A stretch of 64,000 bases of DNA. Source: Fusobacterium mortiferum ATCC 9817. GTDB lineage: Bacteria > Fusobacteriota > Fusobacteriia > Fusobacteriales > Fusobacteriaceae. This document shows, piece after piece, positions 35,869 to 45,599 of the stretch (position 1 is the stretch's first letter; every line of letters starts with the position of its first letter). Made by a program: the position numbers and the translations under genes. The stretch lies in assembly GCF_000158195.2 (NCBI RefSeq), contig NZ_GL987988.1, positions 965,878 to 1,029,877 on the forward strand. Reading direction: 5' to 3'. The notes below the pieces were generated by a model. That model made no database searches. It was not told the origin of the DNA and worked only from the letters and a program-made list of their open reading frames with translations.

Positions 35869-36984
35869 ATGAAAGTATCAGTAAAAAATTGTGAGAAAAT
35901 AAAAAATGGATATCTTGTAGAAGTTGAACCAAAGGACATATTATATATTGATGGAAAAGGTGGACAATTAGGAGATAGAGGTAAGATAGAAGAAGCTCAA
36001 ATTTTAGAAGTAAAGGAGAGTGGAGTTGTAGTTGATAGAGAGTTAGAGTATGGAGAGTATGAGGTAAAAATAGATTATATAAGGCAGGAGGATATAGCTT
36101 GCCAACATACAGCTCAACATATGTTTTCTGCTATTGCATATAATGATTATAAACTTAATACAGTTGGATTTAGAATGGCTGAAGAATACACTACTGTTGA
36201 TTTAGATTCAAATGAAATCACTGAAGAAGTAATAGAAGAGCTAGAAAGAAAAGCAAATGAAGTTATAAAAAAGGCTATACAATTAAAGATTTTTATAATG
36301 AATAATGAAGAGGCTAGAAAGATAGAGGGACTTCGTAAAGCTATCAAAGAGAAAGTAGTAGGAGATGTAAGATTTGTAGAGATACCTGGAGTAGATTTAG
36401 GAGCATGTGCAGGTTTTCATGTGGAAAATACAAAAGATATTCAGCTTTTTAAAATTATAAATCATGAAAAGATAAAAGGAAATTATATAAGATTCTATTT
36501 TTTAGCTGGAGAGAGAGCTTTGAAAGATTACTCATTTAAGCATAAGTTATCAAAGGATTTATGCCATGTTTTTAGTTGTAAAGATTATGAGATAATGGAG
36601 ATGTTAGATAAAACTCTTGATGAGAAGAAAAAAATAGAGAGTGAATATAAAAATTTAGCCTCTCAATATGTGGAATTTCTTGCAAATAAACTTTTAAAAG
36701 AGAGTGAGATAGTAGGGGAGTATCAACCAATTTTCTATTTTGGAGATAGTACAGTAGCTCAATTTTTAGGAAAATTTATGGGAGAGAAAAATATTCTTAT
36801 TACAGGTTTCAATAATAATTTCTCTATAATAGCTCAAAATTTTAATTGTAAAGATTTTATACAATATCTTATAAAGGAAAAGTCTACACTTAAAGGTGGA
36901 GGAAATCAAATAAAAGGAAATTTTAAAGGAGATATAGAGGAAAAGGAGTTAAAAAAACTTTTGGTGGAGTATATAGAAAGATAA
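35869..36984 (+). CDS. Alanyl-tRNA editing protein (AlaX-like, long form with DHHA1)
   Basis: 371 residues. It has a free-standing editing domain homologous to the AlaRS editing site. Zinc-site histidines are in CQHTAQHMF (about residues 78-84) and the Cys-x-x-x-His pair in GVDLGACAGFHVENT (about 182-187). A helical linker follows, and a C-terminal DHHA1-type region contains STLKGGGNQIKGNF. It lacks the AlaRS aminoacylation domain, so it should hydrolyse Ser- or Gly-tRNA(Ala) in trans. Length fits the AlaX-L class. Confidence 0.88.
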   Translation: MKVSVKNCEKIKNGYLVEVEPKDILYIDGKGGQLGDRGKIEEAQILEVKESGVVVDRELEYGEYEVKIDYIRQEDIACQHTAQHMFSAIAYNDYKLNTVGFRMAEEYTTVDLDSNEITEEVIEELERKANEVIKKAIQLKIFIMNNEEARKIEGLRKAIKEKVVGDVRFVEIPGVDLGACAGFHVENTKDIQLFKIINHEKIKGNYIRFYFLAGERALKDYSFKHKLSKDLCHVFSCKDYEIMEMLDKTLDEKKKIESEYKNLASQYVEFLANKLLKESEIVGEYQPIFYFGDSTVAQFLGKFMGEKNILITGFNNNFSIIAQNFNCKDFIQYLIKEKSTLKGGGNQIKGNFKGDIEEKELKKLLVEYIER

Positions 36985-37003
36985 ATTGAAAATAAAATAG
37001 GAA

Positions 37004-37034
37004 TTAAGAAAATACAGCGATAGATTTTCTTTAA
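37004..37034 (+). terminator. Possible weak terminator after the alanyl-tRNA editing gene
   Basis: TTAAGAAAAT pairs with ATTTTCTTTAA around an ACAGCGATAG loop; only a short T-rich tail follows. Confidence 0.5.
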
Positions 37035-37036
37035 TG

Positions 37037-37065
37037 TTGTTTTTAAGCTGAAATTATGATATAAT
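37037..37065 (+). promoter_or_regulatory. Promoter of rlmN-PBP1A
   Basis: -35 TTGTTT (37037-37042), 17-base spacer, -10 TATAAT (37060-37065), about 34 bases before the rlmN start. Confidence 0.6.
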
Positions 37066-37098
37066 ACATTGTTAAATAAAAGCTTTATGGAGGAAATA

Positions 37099-38157
37099 AT
37101 GTCAGAAAAAATAAATTTATTAAATCTTAATCAACAGGAGCTAGAAGAGTTTGTAGTATCTCTTGGAATGAAAAAATTCTATGGAAAACAACTTTTTAAC
37201 TGGCTGCATAAAAAAATAGTGAGAGATTTAAATGAAGTTACAAACCTTTCTTTAAAAGATAGAGAATTACTTACAGAAAAAGCATATATTCCATTTTTAA
37301 ATCTATTAAAACATCAAATATCTAAGATAGATAAGACAGAAAAATTTCTATTTCAATTGGAAGATGGAAATACAATAGAAACAGTTTTATTAAGACATAA
37401 AGATAAGAGAAATACTCTATGTATCTCATCACAGGTAGGTTGTGCTGTAAAATGTGCTTTCTGTGCTACAGGACAGGGTGGATTTGTAAGAGATTTAAAT
37501 GTAAGTGAGATTATTAACCAAGTTTATACAATTGAGAGAAGACTTGTAAAACAGGGTACAAATTTAAATAATATTGTATTTATGGGAATGGGAGAGCCAC
37601 TTTTAAATCTTACAAATGTTTTAAAAGCTCTTGAGATACTATCTAATGAAAATGGAATAAACATATCTAAGAGAAAAATAACTATCTCAACTTCTGGAAT
37701 AGTTCCAAATATAGAGAAGATACTTCTTGAGAAAGTACCAGTAGAATTAGCTATATCTCTACACTCAGCTATCAATGAAAAGAGAGATGAGATAATTCCT
37801 ATCAATAGAAGATATCCATTAGAGGATTTACATGCTGTATTACAAGAGTATCAAAGACAAACTAAGAGAAGAATTACTTTTGAATATATCTTAATTAATA
37901 ACTTTAACGTATCAGAGGGAGATGCTAATGCTCTAGCTGATTTCGTACATGACTTTGACCATGTAGTAAATCTTATTCCTTGCAACCCAGTAGAGGGAAC
38001 AGAGATGACAAGACCATCAGATAAGAAGATAGAGAGATTTGTTAATTTCTTACAAAATGTGAGAAAGGTAAATGTAACTATTAGAAGAGAAAAGGGAACA
38101 GATATAGATGGAGCTTGTGGTCAGTTAAGACAAAAAAATAAAAAACCTACTAAATAG
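37099..38157 (+). CDS. rlmN: 23S rRNA (adenine-C2)-methyltransferase RlmN
   Basis: 352-residue radical-SAM methyltransferase modifying A2503 of 23S rRNA and A37 of some tRNAs. The 4Fe-4S cysteines are in CAVKCAFC (about residues 115, 119, 122). Other motifs: [45 protein letters not shown], and the C-terminal catalytic cysteine in [12 protein letters not shown]. The ATG at 37099 follows GGAGG; the longer frame would include that ribosome site. PBP1A follows after 9 bases. Confidence 0.96.
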   Translation: MSEKINLLNLNQQELEEFVVSLGMKKFYGKQLFNWLHKKIVRDLNEVTNLSLKDRELLTEKAYIPFLNLLKHQISKIDKTEKFLFQLEDGNTIETVLLRHKDKRNTLCISSQVGCAVKCAFCATGQGGFVRDLNVSEIINQVYTIERRLVKQGTNLNNIVFMGMGEPLLNLTNVLKALEILSNENGINISKRKITISTSGIVPNIEKILLEKVPVELAISLHSAINEKRDEIIPINRRYPLEDLHAVLQEYQRQTKRRITFEYILINNFNVSEGDANALADFVHDFDHVVNLIPCNPVEGTEMTRPSDKKIERFVNFLQNVRKVNVTIRREKGTDIDGACGQLRQKNKKPTK

Positions 38158-38166
38158 GAGGAAGAG

Positions 38167-40365
38167 ATGAAAAAACTTACATACTTAAAAATATTTTTAG
38201 TGGTGATATTTTTAGGTGGAGTGATTACATCAGGAGCTGTTTTTAGTTTAGTATATAAATACTACAAAGAGTTGCCAGATATCTCTACCTTGATAGAGGA
38301 TTATTCTCCATCTATTCCTACTACTGTATATGATAGAAAAGGGAGAGTAATAGATGTTATCTCTCGTGAAAAAAGAGAAACAGCAAAATTCAGAGAGATA
38401 CCTCAAAATTTAAAAAATGCTTTTTTAGCTATTGAAGATAAGCAATTTTATTCACATCATGGAATACACTATAAAAGATTACTTGGAGCAGTTGTAGCCA
38501 ATGTAAAAAGTGGAGCAGCTGTACAAGGAGCAAGCTCTTTTACTCAACAGCTAGCTAGAAATGCTTTTTTATCTCATGAAAAAAGTATAGCTAGAAAGAT
38601 AAAAGAGGCTCTTATCACTTTTGAAATAGAGAGAAAATATACTAAAGATGAGATTTTTGAAAAATATCTAAATGAGATATATTTTGGAGCTGGAGCTTAT
38701 GGAGTAAAAACAGCAGCAGAGCAATTCTATAAAAAAGATATATCACAAATTAACTTAGCAGAAGCAGCTCTACTTGCAGGTATTCCAAATAGACCAGAAA
38801 CATATAATCCTAGTAAAAAACTAAATAACTCTTTAAAAAGAATGAGATTAATTCTTTCAGAGATGTATAAAGATGGAATGATAACAAAAGATGAGTATGA
38901 TAAAGCAATAGCTCATAAATTCTACAATGAAGATAATCTACCAAAGGACTTTGTTTTAGATGAAGATACTACTATTGTGTATAATAAGAGAAGTGAAGTA
39001 GAGTACAATGTACCAGATTTTTCTGGATTAGTTGAAAATATCTTATTAGAAAATTTTGATGAGGATTTAATATATACAGGTGGATTAAAAGTTTATACTA
39101 CTTTGGATTTAGATATGCAAAAAATTGCTAAAGAAACTTTTGAAAATTATTCTTTCTTTAAAAAAGAGGGAAGAGAGGGATTACAAGGTGGAATGGTAAC
39201 TGTTGATCCTAATAATGGGCATGTAATCTCTATTGTAGCTGGAAAAGATTTTAAAGCTGGTGGATTTAATAGAGCTACTATGGCTAAAAGACAACTTGGT
39301 TCATCATTTAAACCTTTCCTATATTTTACAGCTCTACAAAATGGATATGAATTAAACTCTGTAATAGAAGATAGATATTTACAATATGGAAAATGGATTC
39401 CAAAAAACTATGGAAATAGATACAATAAAAATCTAACTTTACTTACAGCACTAGATAGGTCTGTAAATACTGTATCTATTCAGCTATTAGATAAAGTAGG
39501 AATAAGTACAGTAAAAAGAAATGTAGCAAAACTTGATGCTGATTTAAAAATACCTGATGATTTAACAGCTTCCTTAGGATCTTTTGAAAATACTCCATTA
39601 CAACATGCTTTAAACTATAGTGTTTTTGCTAATGGGGGATATAAAGTAGCTCCTATTATTGTAACCTCTGTAATAGATAAATATGGAAATACACTTTATG
39701 AAGAGTTACCAAAGAAAGAAAAAATATATGATAGTTTAGATACTAGCTTGATAACATATATGTTAAAAAGTTCTGTAATGTTTGGAAGTTCTGGAAGAGC
39801 AGCTGTATATGACTCTAATAAGAGAAGAATAGAGCAAGGTGGTAAAACAGGAACAACAAATGAGAATAGAACTCTTTGGTTTGCTGGAATAACTCCTAAT
39901 TATGTAACTACTATATATATAGGGTATGATAATAATAAACCTATCACTGGTGATGTAAGTGGAGGAAATGGAGTTGCTCCACTCTGGGCTCAATACTATC
40001 AAAAACTTGTAGATAGTAATCTATATGATACTAAAGCTAAGTTTTCTTTCTTAGATAATCACTTGAAAAATGGAGATTTAGTTATGCAAACTCTGGCTCT
40101 TAACACTGGACTTAAAATGGATAAGGGAAGAGATTTTGTTATAAGAAGAGGAAAGTTAGAATTAGAAAGAGATGATAAATATTCTAAAGGAATAGAGGGA
40201 ATATTTGAAAGAGCAGGATATAAAACAAAAGTTCAAGAGAAAAAAGAAGAAATATTTGAAGAGATTACTCCTATTGAAAATAATAAAATAGAAAATAATT
40301 CTCAAAATCAAAATAATAAATCAAATAATAATGACTCACTTTTCCAAAGATTGTTGGGAAATTAG
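38167..40365 (+). CDS. Class A penicillin-binding protein (PBP1A-like)
   Basis: 732 residues. One N-terminal membrane anchor, then the GT51 glycosyltransferase domain (AIEDKQFYSHHGIHYKRLLGA, GASSFTQQLARNAFL, KYLNEIYFGAGAYGVKTAAEQFY). The transpeptidase domain has SSFK in RQLGSSFKPF, SVN in ALDRSVNTVSIQ and KTGTTNE. The C-terminal tail is low-complexity, rich in Asn and Gln. Builds and cross-links peptidoglycan in the periplasm. AGGAGG start site; ends in a clear terminator. Confidence 0.95.
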   Translation: MKKLTYLKIFLVVIFLGGVITSGAVFSLVYKYYKELPDISTLIEDYSPSIPTTVYDRKGRVIDVISREKRETAKFREIPQNLKNAFLAIEDKQFYSHHGIHYKRLLGAVVANVKSGAAVQGASSFTQQLARNAFLSHEKSIARKIKEALITFEIERKYTKDEIFEKYLNEIYFGAGAYGVKTAAEQFYKKDISQINLAEAALLAGIPNRPETYNPSKKLNNSLKRMRLILSEMYKDGMITKDEYDKAIAHKFYNEDNLPKDFVLDEDTTIVYNKRSEVEYNVPDFSGLVENILLENFDEDLIYTGGLKVYTTLDLDMQKIAKETFENYSFFKKEGREGLQGGMVTVDPNNGHVISIVAGKDFKAGGFNRATMAKRQLGSSFKPFLYFTALQNGYELNSVIEDRYLQYGKWIPKNYGNRYNKNLTLLTALDRSVNTVSIQLLDKVGISTVKRNVAKLDADLKIPDDLTASLGSFENTPLQHALNYSVFANGGYKVAPIIVTSVIDKYGNTLYEELPKKEKIYDSLDTSLITYMLKSSVMFGSSGRAAVYDSNKRRIEQGGKTGTTNENRTLWFAGITPNYVTTIYIGYDNNKPITGDVSGGNGVAPLWAQYYQKLVDSNLYDTKAKFSFLDNHLKNGDLVMQTLALNTGLKMDKGRDFVIRRGKLELERDDKYSKGIEGIFERAGYKTKVQEKKEEIFEEITPIENNKIENNSQNQNNKSNNNDSLFQRLLGN

Positions 40366-40378
40366 TTATTAAATAATT

Positions 40379-40422
40379 CAAGAATGACAAAGATTGAAAT
40401 GAAAGTCATTCTTGTTTTTTTT
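40379..40422 (+). terminator. Terminator after the PBP1A gene (short form of the palindromic repeat family)
   Basis: CAAGAATGAC (40379-40388) pairs with GTCATTCTTG (40405-40414), followed by eight Ts. The loop starts AAAGATTGA, as in the long repeat at 29176. Confidence 0.85.
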
Positions 40423-40423
40423 A

Positions 40424-40457
40424 TATTATTAAATATTTTTATTTTTTGATTTCAATT
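40424..40457. mobile_element. Relic end of the MITE-like element at the defence-island border
   Basis: About 34 bases match the right end of copy 2 (TTAAATATTTTTATTTTTTG then ATTTCAATT). The other end and the loop are absent. It lies just upstream of the first defence gene. Confidence 0.6.
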
Positions 40458-40568
40458 AAAAAATCTACGATAACCCATTTTTATTTGCTTTTTATCTATT
40501 TTATTTGCTATTATTTTATGATAAAATAGAATAAAAGTCGTTAAAAATAGGAGTAGTGAGGGAAAGAA

Positions 40569-43500
40569 ATGGAAATGCAAATTTTAGATAATAAAGTACA
40601 AGGTAGAGTAATAGATAAGCTTAGAGAAAATATTAAATTTGGAACAAGACTTTCTATCATCTCAGCCTATTTTACAATTTATGCTTATGAAGAATTAAGA
40701 AAAGAGTTAGGAAAGATTGAAAAGCTAAGACTTCTTTTTTCTGAGCCAACCTTTGTAAAAAATAAGAAAGATATAAATAGAGAATTTAAACTAAGTGGTA
40801 GTTATGAAAGAGGACTTGCTGGAGATAGATATGAGATGAAATTAAAAAATGAGCTTAAGCAGTCTGAAATAGCTAAAGAGTGTGCTAATTGGATAAGAGA
40901 AAAGGTTGAGGTAAGAGCTTATGACGAGGAGTATCCACTTCCACAAAAAATGTATCTAATGGAGAATAAAAAAGATGAAAGTGCTTGTATATTTGGAAGT
41001 TCTGATTTTACTTCAAGTGGGTTGGGATTAGTGCCTTCTAAAAAATTAGAAGCTAATACATATATAAAAGATTCTATCTACACTCAACAACTATTAAATC
41101 AATTTGAATTATATTGGAATGATAAAGATAAAGTAAAAGATGTTAAAACTTATCTTCTAAAAAGTTTAGAAGAGGTATATAAAGAAAATAATCCAGAGTT
41201 TATCTATTTTGTAACTCTTTACAATATATTTAAAGATTATCTAAATGATTTATCAGAAGAGGATATTATAAAAACTAAGACTGGATTTAAAGAGAGTGTC
41301 GTTTGGAATAAATTATATAATTTCCAAAAAGATGGGGTACTTGGTGCTATTGATAAACTAGAAAAATATCATGGGTGTATATTAGCTGACTCTGTTGGAC
41401 TTGGAAAAACTTTTGAAGCTTTAGCTGTAATAAAATACTATGAATCAAGAAATAGTAGAGTCTTAGTATTGTGTCCTAAAAAATTGAGAGAGAACTGGCT
41501 GACTTATAAGGGGAATAGAAGAGATAATATTTTAGAGAGGGATAGATTAAATTATGATGTATTAAATCATACAGATTTATCAAGATACTCTGGATATAGT
41601 GGAGAAATAAATTTAGAAAAGATATATTGGGAAAATTATGATTTAATAGTAATAGATGAGTCTCATAACTTTAGAAATAATAATAACAAAAGAGATGATA
41701 AGGAGACAAGATACTCAAGATTATTAAATCAGATAATCAAAAAAGGGGTAAAAACAAAAGTATTAATGCTTTCAGCTACTCCAGTAAATAATAGAATGAC
41801 AGATTTAAAAAATCAGATAGCCTTTGCTACTGAAGGGAATGAGTTTGCTCTGGCTGACTATGGAATAAAGAGTATAGACCAAATTTTAAGAAAAGCTCAA
41901 TTAGTTTTCAATAAGTGGAATGAACTTCCAGAGGAGAGAAAAACCTTAGAAACTCTTTTAGAGATGTTGGAAACAGATTATTTTAAATTATTAGATATGC
42001 TCACTATTGCTAGAAGTAGAAAACATATTCAAAAATATTATGATACTACTCATATAGGAAAATTTCCTGAGAGATTAAAACCTATAAATATAAAAAATGA
42101 TATAGACATCCAAAATGATTTTATAGATTTAGATGAGTTGAATAAATTGATAAGAGCCTTGAACTTGGCTATATACTCTCCTATGAAATATATACTTCCA
42201 AGTAAGATAGCTGAATATAGTAAGAAATATGATACTAAGACAGGGAAAGCTGTGTTTAGACAGATAGATAGGGAAACAAGTTTGATTCATTTAATGAGAA
42301 TAAATATTTTAAAGAGAATGGAAAGTTCTATTCACTCTTTTGGAATTACCATATCAAAAATTTTAAAAAATATAGATATTACTTTAGAAAAACTCAATAA
42401 GTCTCAAGATATTGAAGAAAATTTAGATATTGATGATTTAGAGTTAGATGACCCAAGATTAGATAGTGTAATGATAGGAAGTAAAAATGTAAAAGTCTTT
42501 ATTCAAGATATAGATAAGATAAAGTGGAGAGCAGAACTTGAAGGGGATAGAGCTATACTTGAAAGAATAATGATAGAAGCTTTTAAAATTCAACCTCATA
42601 GAGATAAGAAGTTAGAGGAGCTTAAAGATCTCATAAGAGAAAAAGTAAAAACTCCTATTAATGAAGGAAATAAAAAGGTAATAATATTTACAGCCTTTGC
42701 TGATACAGCAAAATATCTATATGATAATATTGCTGATTGGGGCTTAGAAGAGTTAGGACTATATAGTGCAGTTATTACAGGAAGTGATAATCCTAAGACT
42801 AATCTCAAAGGAATGAAGGGAGAGTTTAATAATATCCTTGTAAATTTCTCTCCAAAATCTAAAGGAAGAGAGGCAACAGATAGAGCAGAAATAGATATAT
42901 TGATAGCTACTGATTGTATATCTGAGGGGCAAAACTTACAGGATTGTGATTATCTAATAAACTATGATATTCACTGGAATCCAGTTAGAATTATTCAAAG
43001 ATTTGGTAGGGTAGATAGAATAGGTTCTAAAAATGAAGTTATTCAACTTGTAAATTTCTGGCCAAATATGGAATTAGATGAGTATATCAACTTGGAAGCT
43101 AGAGTAAGTGGAAGAATGGTAATGCTTGATATGTCTGCTACTGGAGAGGAAAATGTAATTGTTGATAGTGGAGAGATGAATGATTTGGAGTATAGAAAGA
43201 AACAACTAAAACAATTACAAGACCAAGTGGTAGATTTAGAGGATATAGGTGGTGGAATATCTATAACGGACTTGACATTCAATGATTTTAAAATGGACTT
43301 AGTAAACTATATGAAAAATAATAAAGAGATTTTGGAAAAAGCTCCAACAGGTATGTATGCTGTGGCTAAAAGTAATATAGAGGAAGCTGAAAGAGGAGTA
43401 ATTTTCTGTCTAAAACAGATAAATGAAGAGATAAAACCAAGTGAATTTAATACTCTAAACCCATATTTCCTAGTCTATGTAAAGGAGAGTGGAGAGGTAC

Positions 43501-43787
43501 TGCTAAACTTTATTCAAAGTAAAAAGATATTGGATATATATAAGAAAGTTTGCTTAGGAGAAAATACTCTTTTTCCAGATTTGATAAGTGAATTTAATAG
43601 GGAGACTAACAATGCTAAGGATATGAGTAAATTTACTAACTTCTTAGAGAAAACTGTTGAAAATATTGTAGGTAAAGAGGAAGAGAAAGGGCTAGATAGT
43701 CTATTTAGCTTTGGAGAAACTGTACTTAATAATTCAGTGCAAAATATGGATGATTTTGAGTTAATCTCATTTTTAGTAATAAAATAA
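40569..43787 (+). CDS. SNF2/SF2 helicase with N-terminal PLD-like domain (type III-like restriction cassette)
   Basis: 1072 residues. Residues 1 to about 170 look like a PLD-type nuclease fold (SIISAYFTIYAYEELRKEL, KMYLMENKKDESACIFGSSDFTSSGLG), but the histidine of the HKD motif is not visible (LPQKMYL), so the site may be inactive. From about 255 comes an SF2 helicase: ADSVGLGKTFEALAVI (Walker A), VIDESHNFRNN, LSATPVNNR, and in the second lobe IIFTAFADTAKYLYDNI, ATDCISEGQNLQDCDYLINYD and QRFGRVDRIGS. This helicase with DUF4391, Mod and Res is a recurring cassette in low-GC bacteria. Starts after GAGGGAAAG. Confidence 0.88.
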   Translation: MEMQILDNKVQGRVIDKLRENIKFGTRLSIISAYFTIYAYEELRKELGKIEKLRLLFSEPTFVKNKKDINREFKLSGSYERGLAGDRYEMKLKNELKQSEIAKECANWIREKVEVRAYDEEYPLPQKMYLMENKKDESACIFGSSDFTSSGLGLVPSKKLEANTYIKDSIYTQQLLNQFELYWNDKDKVKDVKTYLLKSLEEVYKENNPEFIYFVTLYNIFKDYLNDLSEEDIIKTKTGFKESVVWNKLYNFQKDGVLGAIDKLEKYHGCILADSVGLGKTFEALAVIKYYESRNSRVLVLCPKKLRENWLTYKGNRRDNILERDRLNYDVLNHTDLSRYSGYSGEINLEKIYWENYDLIVIDESHNFRNNNNKRDDKETRYSRLLNQIIKKGVKTKVLMLSATPVNNRMTDLKNQIAFATEGNEFALADYGIKSIDQILRKAQLVFNKWNELPEERKTLETLLEMLETDYFKLLDMLTIARSRKHIQKYYDTTHIGKFPERLKPINIKNDIDIQNDFIDLDELNKLIRALNLAIYSPMKYILPSKIAEYSKKYDTKTGKAVFRQIDRETSLIHLMRINILKRMESSIHSFGITISKILKNIDITLEKLNKSQDIEENLDIDDLELDDPRLDSVMIGSKNVKVFIQDIDKIKWRAELEGDRAILERIMIEAFKIQPHRDKKLEELKDLIREKVKTPINEGNKKVIIFTAFADTAKYLYDNIADWGLEELGLYSAVITGSDNPKTNLKGMKGEFNNILVNFSPKSKGREATDRAEIDILIATDCISEGQNLQDCDYLINYDIHWNPVRIIQRFGRVDRIGSKNEVIQLVNFWPNMELDEYINLEARVSGRMVMLDMSATGEENVIVDSGEMNDLEYRKKQLKQLQDQVVDLEDIGGGISITDLTFNDFKMDLVNYMKNNKEILEKAPTGMYAVAKSNIEEAERGVIFCLKQINEEIKPSEFNTLNPYFLVYVKESGEVLLNFIQSKKILDIYKKVCLGENTLFPDLISEFNRETNNAKDMSKFTNFLEKTVENIVGKEEEKGLDSLFSFGETVLNNSVQNMDDFELISFLVIK

Positions 43788-43799
43788 GAGGTGGGAAAG

Positions 43800-44486
43800 A
43801 TGGAGTTTTTTAATCTACCTATAAGTAGTAAAGTAGATAAGAATATACCTAAAGAGATAATCTATAAAAATGCTGAAGCAGATGAAAAATTTAAAAGGAT
43901 ATTTATAGAGAATGTAGAAAAAATAAGATATGAGTATGCCTTAACTTATGGAAATAGCAATATTGAAAAATATGTAAAAGATGATGAAAGATATGAGGAG
44001 ATTCATTTTATAAGAGTAGTTTTAAGAGAAAAGGGAAAGGAAAACACAATATCTAAACTACTTCATCAACTTATCCCCAAAGGAACTATTTTGATATTAG
44101 AATATGGAGATGAGATACTAATATCTGTTGCAAAGAAAAAAATAGGGAGTGAAAGAGTAACTTTAGAGGAGATATATAATAGTAGTTGGATAAGTAAAGA
44201 GAGTGATAAACTAAAAGAGTTAGATTATACAAAATTAAATCCTACTAATATGAAAATTCTCTATGATAATCTTATTCAAAAGATAAGAGTTATTAATTTA
44301 AGTAGAGATTTAGAAGTTGGGAAAAGTGTAGAGAGTGGTAGTGTAGATATTTTGGAAAAACTTAATAGAGAGATAGAAGAGCTGAAAGCTATGAGGAAAA
44401 AAGAAACTCAGATAAATAGAGTAGCTCAGATACAGAGTGAGTTATTGAAAAAAATAAAAGAAAGAGATAGCTTAATGGGAAGATAA
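43800..44486 (+). CDS. DUF4391 family protein
   Basis: 228 residues. N-terminal FFNLPISSKVDKNIPKEIIYKNAEADEKFKRIFIENVEKIRYEYALT is the usual opening of DUF4391. A central strand-rich part (IHFIRVVLREKG, LIPKGTILILEYGDEILISVAKK) and a C-terminal coiled-coil (LEKLNREIEELKAMRKKETQINRVAQIQSELLKKIKER) follow. Function unknown, but DUF4391 genes habitually lie between a helicase and a type III-like methylase/restriction pair. The ATG at 43800 follows GAGGTGGG; it begins 12 bases after the helicase stop. Confidence 0.87.
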   Translation: MEFFNLPISSKVDKNIPKEIIYKNAEADEKFKRIFIENVEKIRYEYALTYGNSNIEKYVKDDERYEEIHFIRVVLREKGKENTISKLLHQLIPKGTILILEYGDEILISVAKKKIGSERVTLEEIYNSSWISKESDKLKELDYTKLNPTNMKILYDNLIQKIRVINLSRDLEVGKSVESGSVDILEKLNREIEELKAMRKKETQINRVAQIQSELLKKIKERDSLMGR

Positions 44487-44498
44487 ATAGGGAAGAAT

Positions 44499-44527
44499 TT
44501 GACAAAAAATAAGGTCTATGTTATAAT
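44499..44527 (+). promoter_or_regulatory. Consensus sigma-70 promoter driving the small RNA upstream of the AbiF-like gene
   Basis: -35 TTGACA (44499-44504), exactly 17 bases, -10 TATAAT (44522-44527). This is the only perfect consensus promoter I noticed in the window, and it points at the small RNA. Confidence 0.85.
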
Positions 44528-44533
44528 TATAAC

Positions 44534-44622
44534 ACAGATAAATAGTTAGAGTTAGATCAGTACCCCTATGCCGTTGGGCATATCGCTTTAGTAATAAAGT
44601 GGTAACATAGGGGTCTTTTTTA
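44534..44622 (+). ncRNA. Structured small RNA upstream of an Abi_2/AbiF gene (abiF RNA-like)
   Basis: About 90 nt between a perfect promoter and a T-run. A 9-bp closing stem, ACCCCTATG (44562-44570) with CATAGGGGT (44606-44614), contains two smaller hairpins. One is GCC-GTTG-GGC (44570-44579); the other is a 7-bp stem, CGCTTTA with TAAAGTG, capped by a GNRA tetraloop GTAA (44591-44594). The closing stem plus TCTTTTTT acts as terminator just before the next ribosome site. The 5' leader holds a tandem GTTAGA. Conserved abiF RNAs are known upstream of abiF genes and are reported as RNA antitoxins of HEPN proteins. Placement and form fit; a covariance match was not run. Confidence 0.82.
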
Positions 44623-44640
44623 TTTTGTTAGGAGAAATAT

Positions 44641-45591
44641 ATGGGATATTACACAAAAGAATTTAAAAGTTATAAGGAGCAATTAAAACTATTAGAGGAA
44701 AGAGGTATAAAATTTAATATTATCTCTATTGAAGAAGCTGAAAAGATAATTTCTAACATAAATTACTATAAATTTAGTGGATATATAAAAGTTTTTGAAA
44801 TAGAAACAGATAAATATGATATAGAGTTTAATAAGATATATGAATTATACAAATTTGATAGAAAACTAGCTAGTTATATTTTTGAGATGGTTGAAAAAAT
44901 AGAGGTAGCTTTTAAGACAAAACTTATCTATAATATTTTAGAAAGGACAAAAGAATTAGGACCTTTTGGATACTTAGAGACATCTGAATGGAAAGATTAT
45001 TCATTTAAAGATGAGGAAACTGGAAACTCAAGAATGAAAAAGTTTCGGGATATATTAAAAGATAAGATGGATTTTAAAAAGAGAATATTAGAATTTACTA
45101 TGAGGGATATTAAACCTTATATAGAACATTATTTTGAAAAATATAAAAAAGAAAGTTTTGTTCCATTATGGATTTTATCTGAAGTTATTGATTTTGGTAT
45201 GACTATGAAGATGTATGAAGAGAGTGTTAGAGATATTCAAACAAAAGTAGCTGAGGAATTAGGAAATTTTAAAAACAAAGATTTAGCTTTCTATTTAAAA
45301 AGTATCAAACTTATACGGAATACAGTAGCTCACAATGGGATTTTATGGAATTTTAGATTTATTAATAGAATTAATAAACCGTTAGTAAATAATTATAAGT
45401 TTGTAGATGATAAAAGTTTTGTAGCAGTTCTTATAGTAATTGTAGAAATACTTAAATATATTGATAAAGATTTTGACCATACTGAATTAAAGAATATGAT
45501 AAAGAAATTTTTTAAGGATAATACGACTCTTGTTAAGAAGTTTGGTATAAAAAATGGTAATATAGATATAATTGATAAAATATTGATTTAG
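44641..45591 (+). CDS. AbiF/AbiD-type HEPN abortive-infection protein
   Basis: 316 residues of the Abi_2 family. N-terminal YTKEFKSYKEQLKLLEERGIKFN and NINYYKFSGYIKVFE are typical. The HEPN catalytic motif R-x4-H is present as RNTVAHNGILWN near residue 220, so ribonuclease activity is likely. It lies 19 bases after the T-run of the small RNA, giving an RNA-antitoxin plus HEPN-toxin layout, and 9 bases before the next gene. Inferred role: phage-triggered RNA cleavage and growth arrest. Co-directional with the restriction cassette that surrounds it. Confidence 0.88.
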   Translation: MGYYTKEFKSYKEQLKLLEERGIKFNIISIEEAEKIISNINYYKFSGYIKVFEIETDKYDIEFNKIYELYKFDRKLASYIFEMVEKIEVAFKTKLIYNILERTKELGPFGYLETSEWKDYSFKDEETGNSRMKKFRDILKDKMDFKKRILEFTMRDIKPYIEHYFEKYKKESFVPLWILSEVIDFGMTMKMYEESVRDIQTKVAEELGNFKNKDLAFYLKSIKLIRNTVAHNGILWNFRFINRINKPLVNNYKFVDDKSFVAVLIVIVEILKYIDKDFDHTELKNMIKKFFKDNTTLVKKFGIKNGNIDIIDKILI

Positions 45592-45599
45592 GAGGAAAG

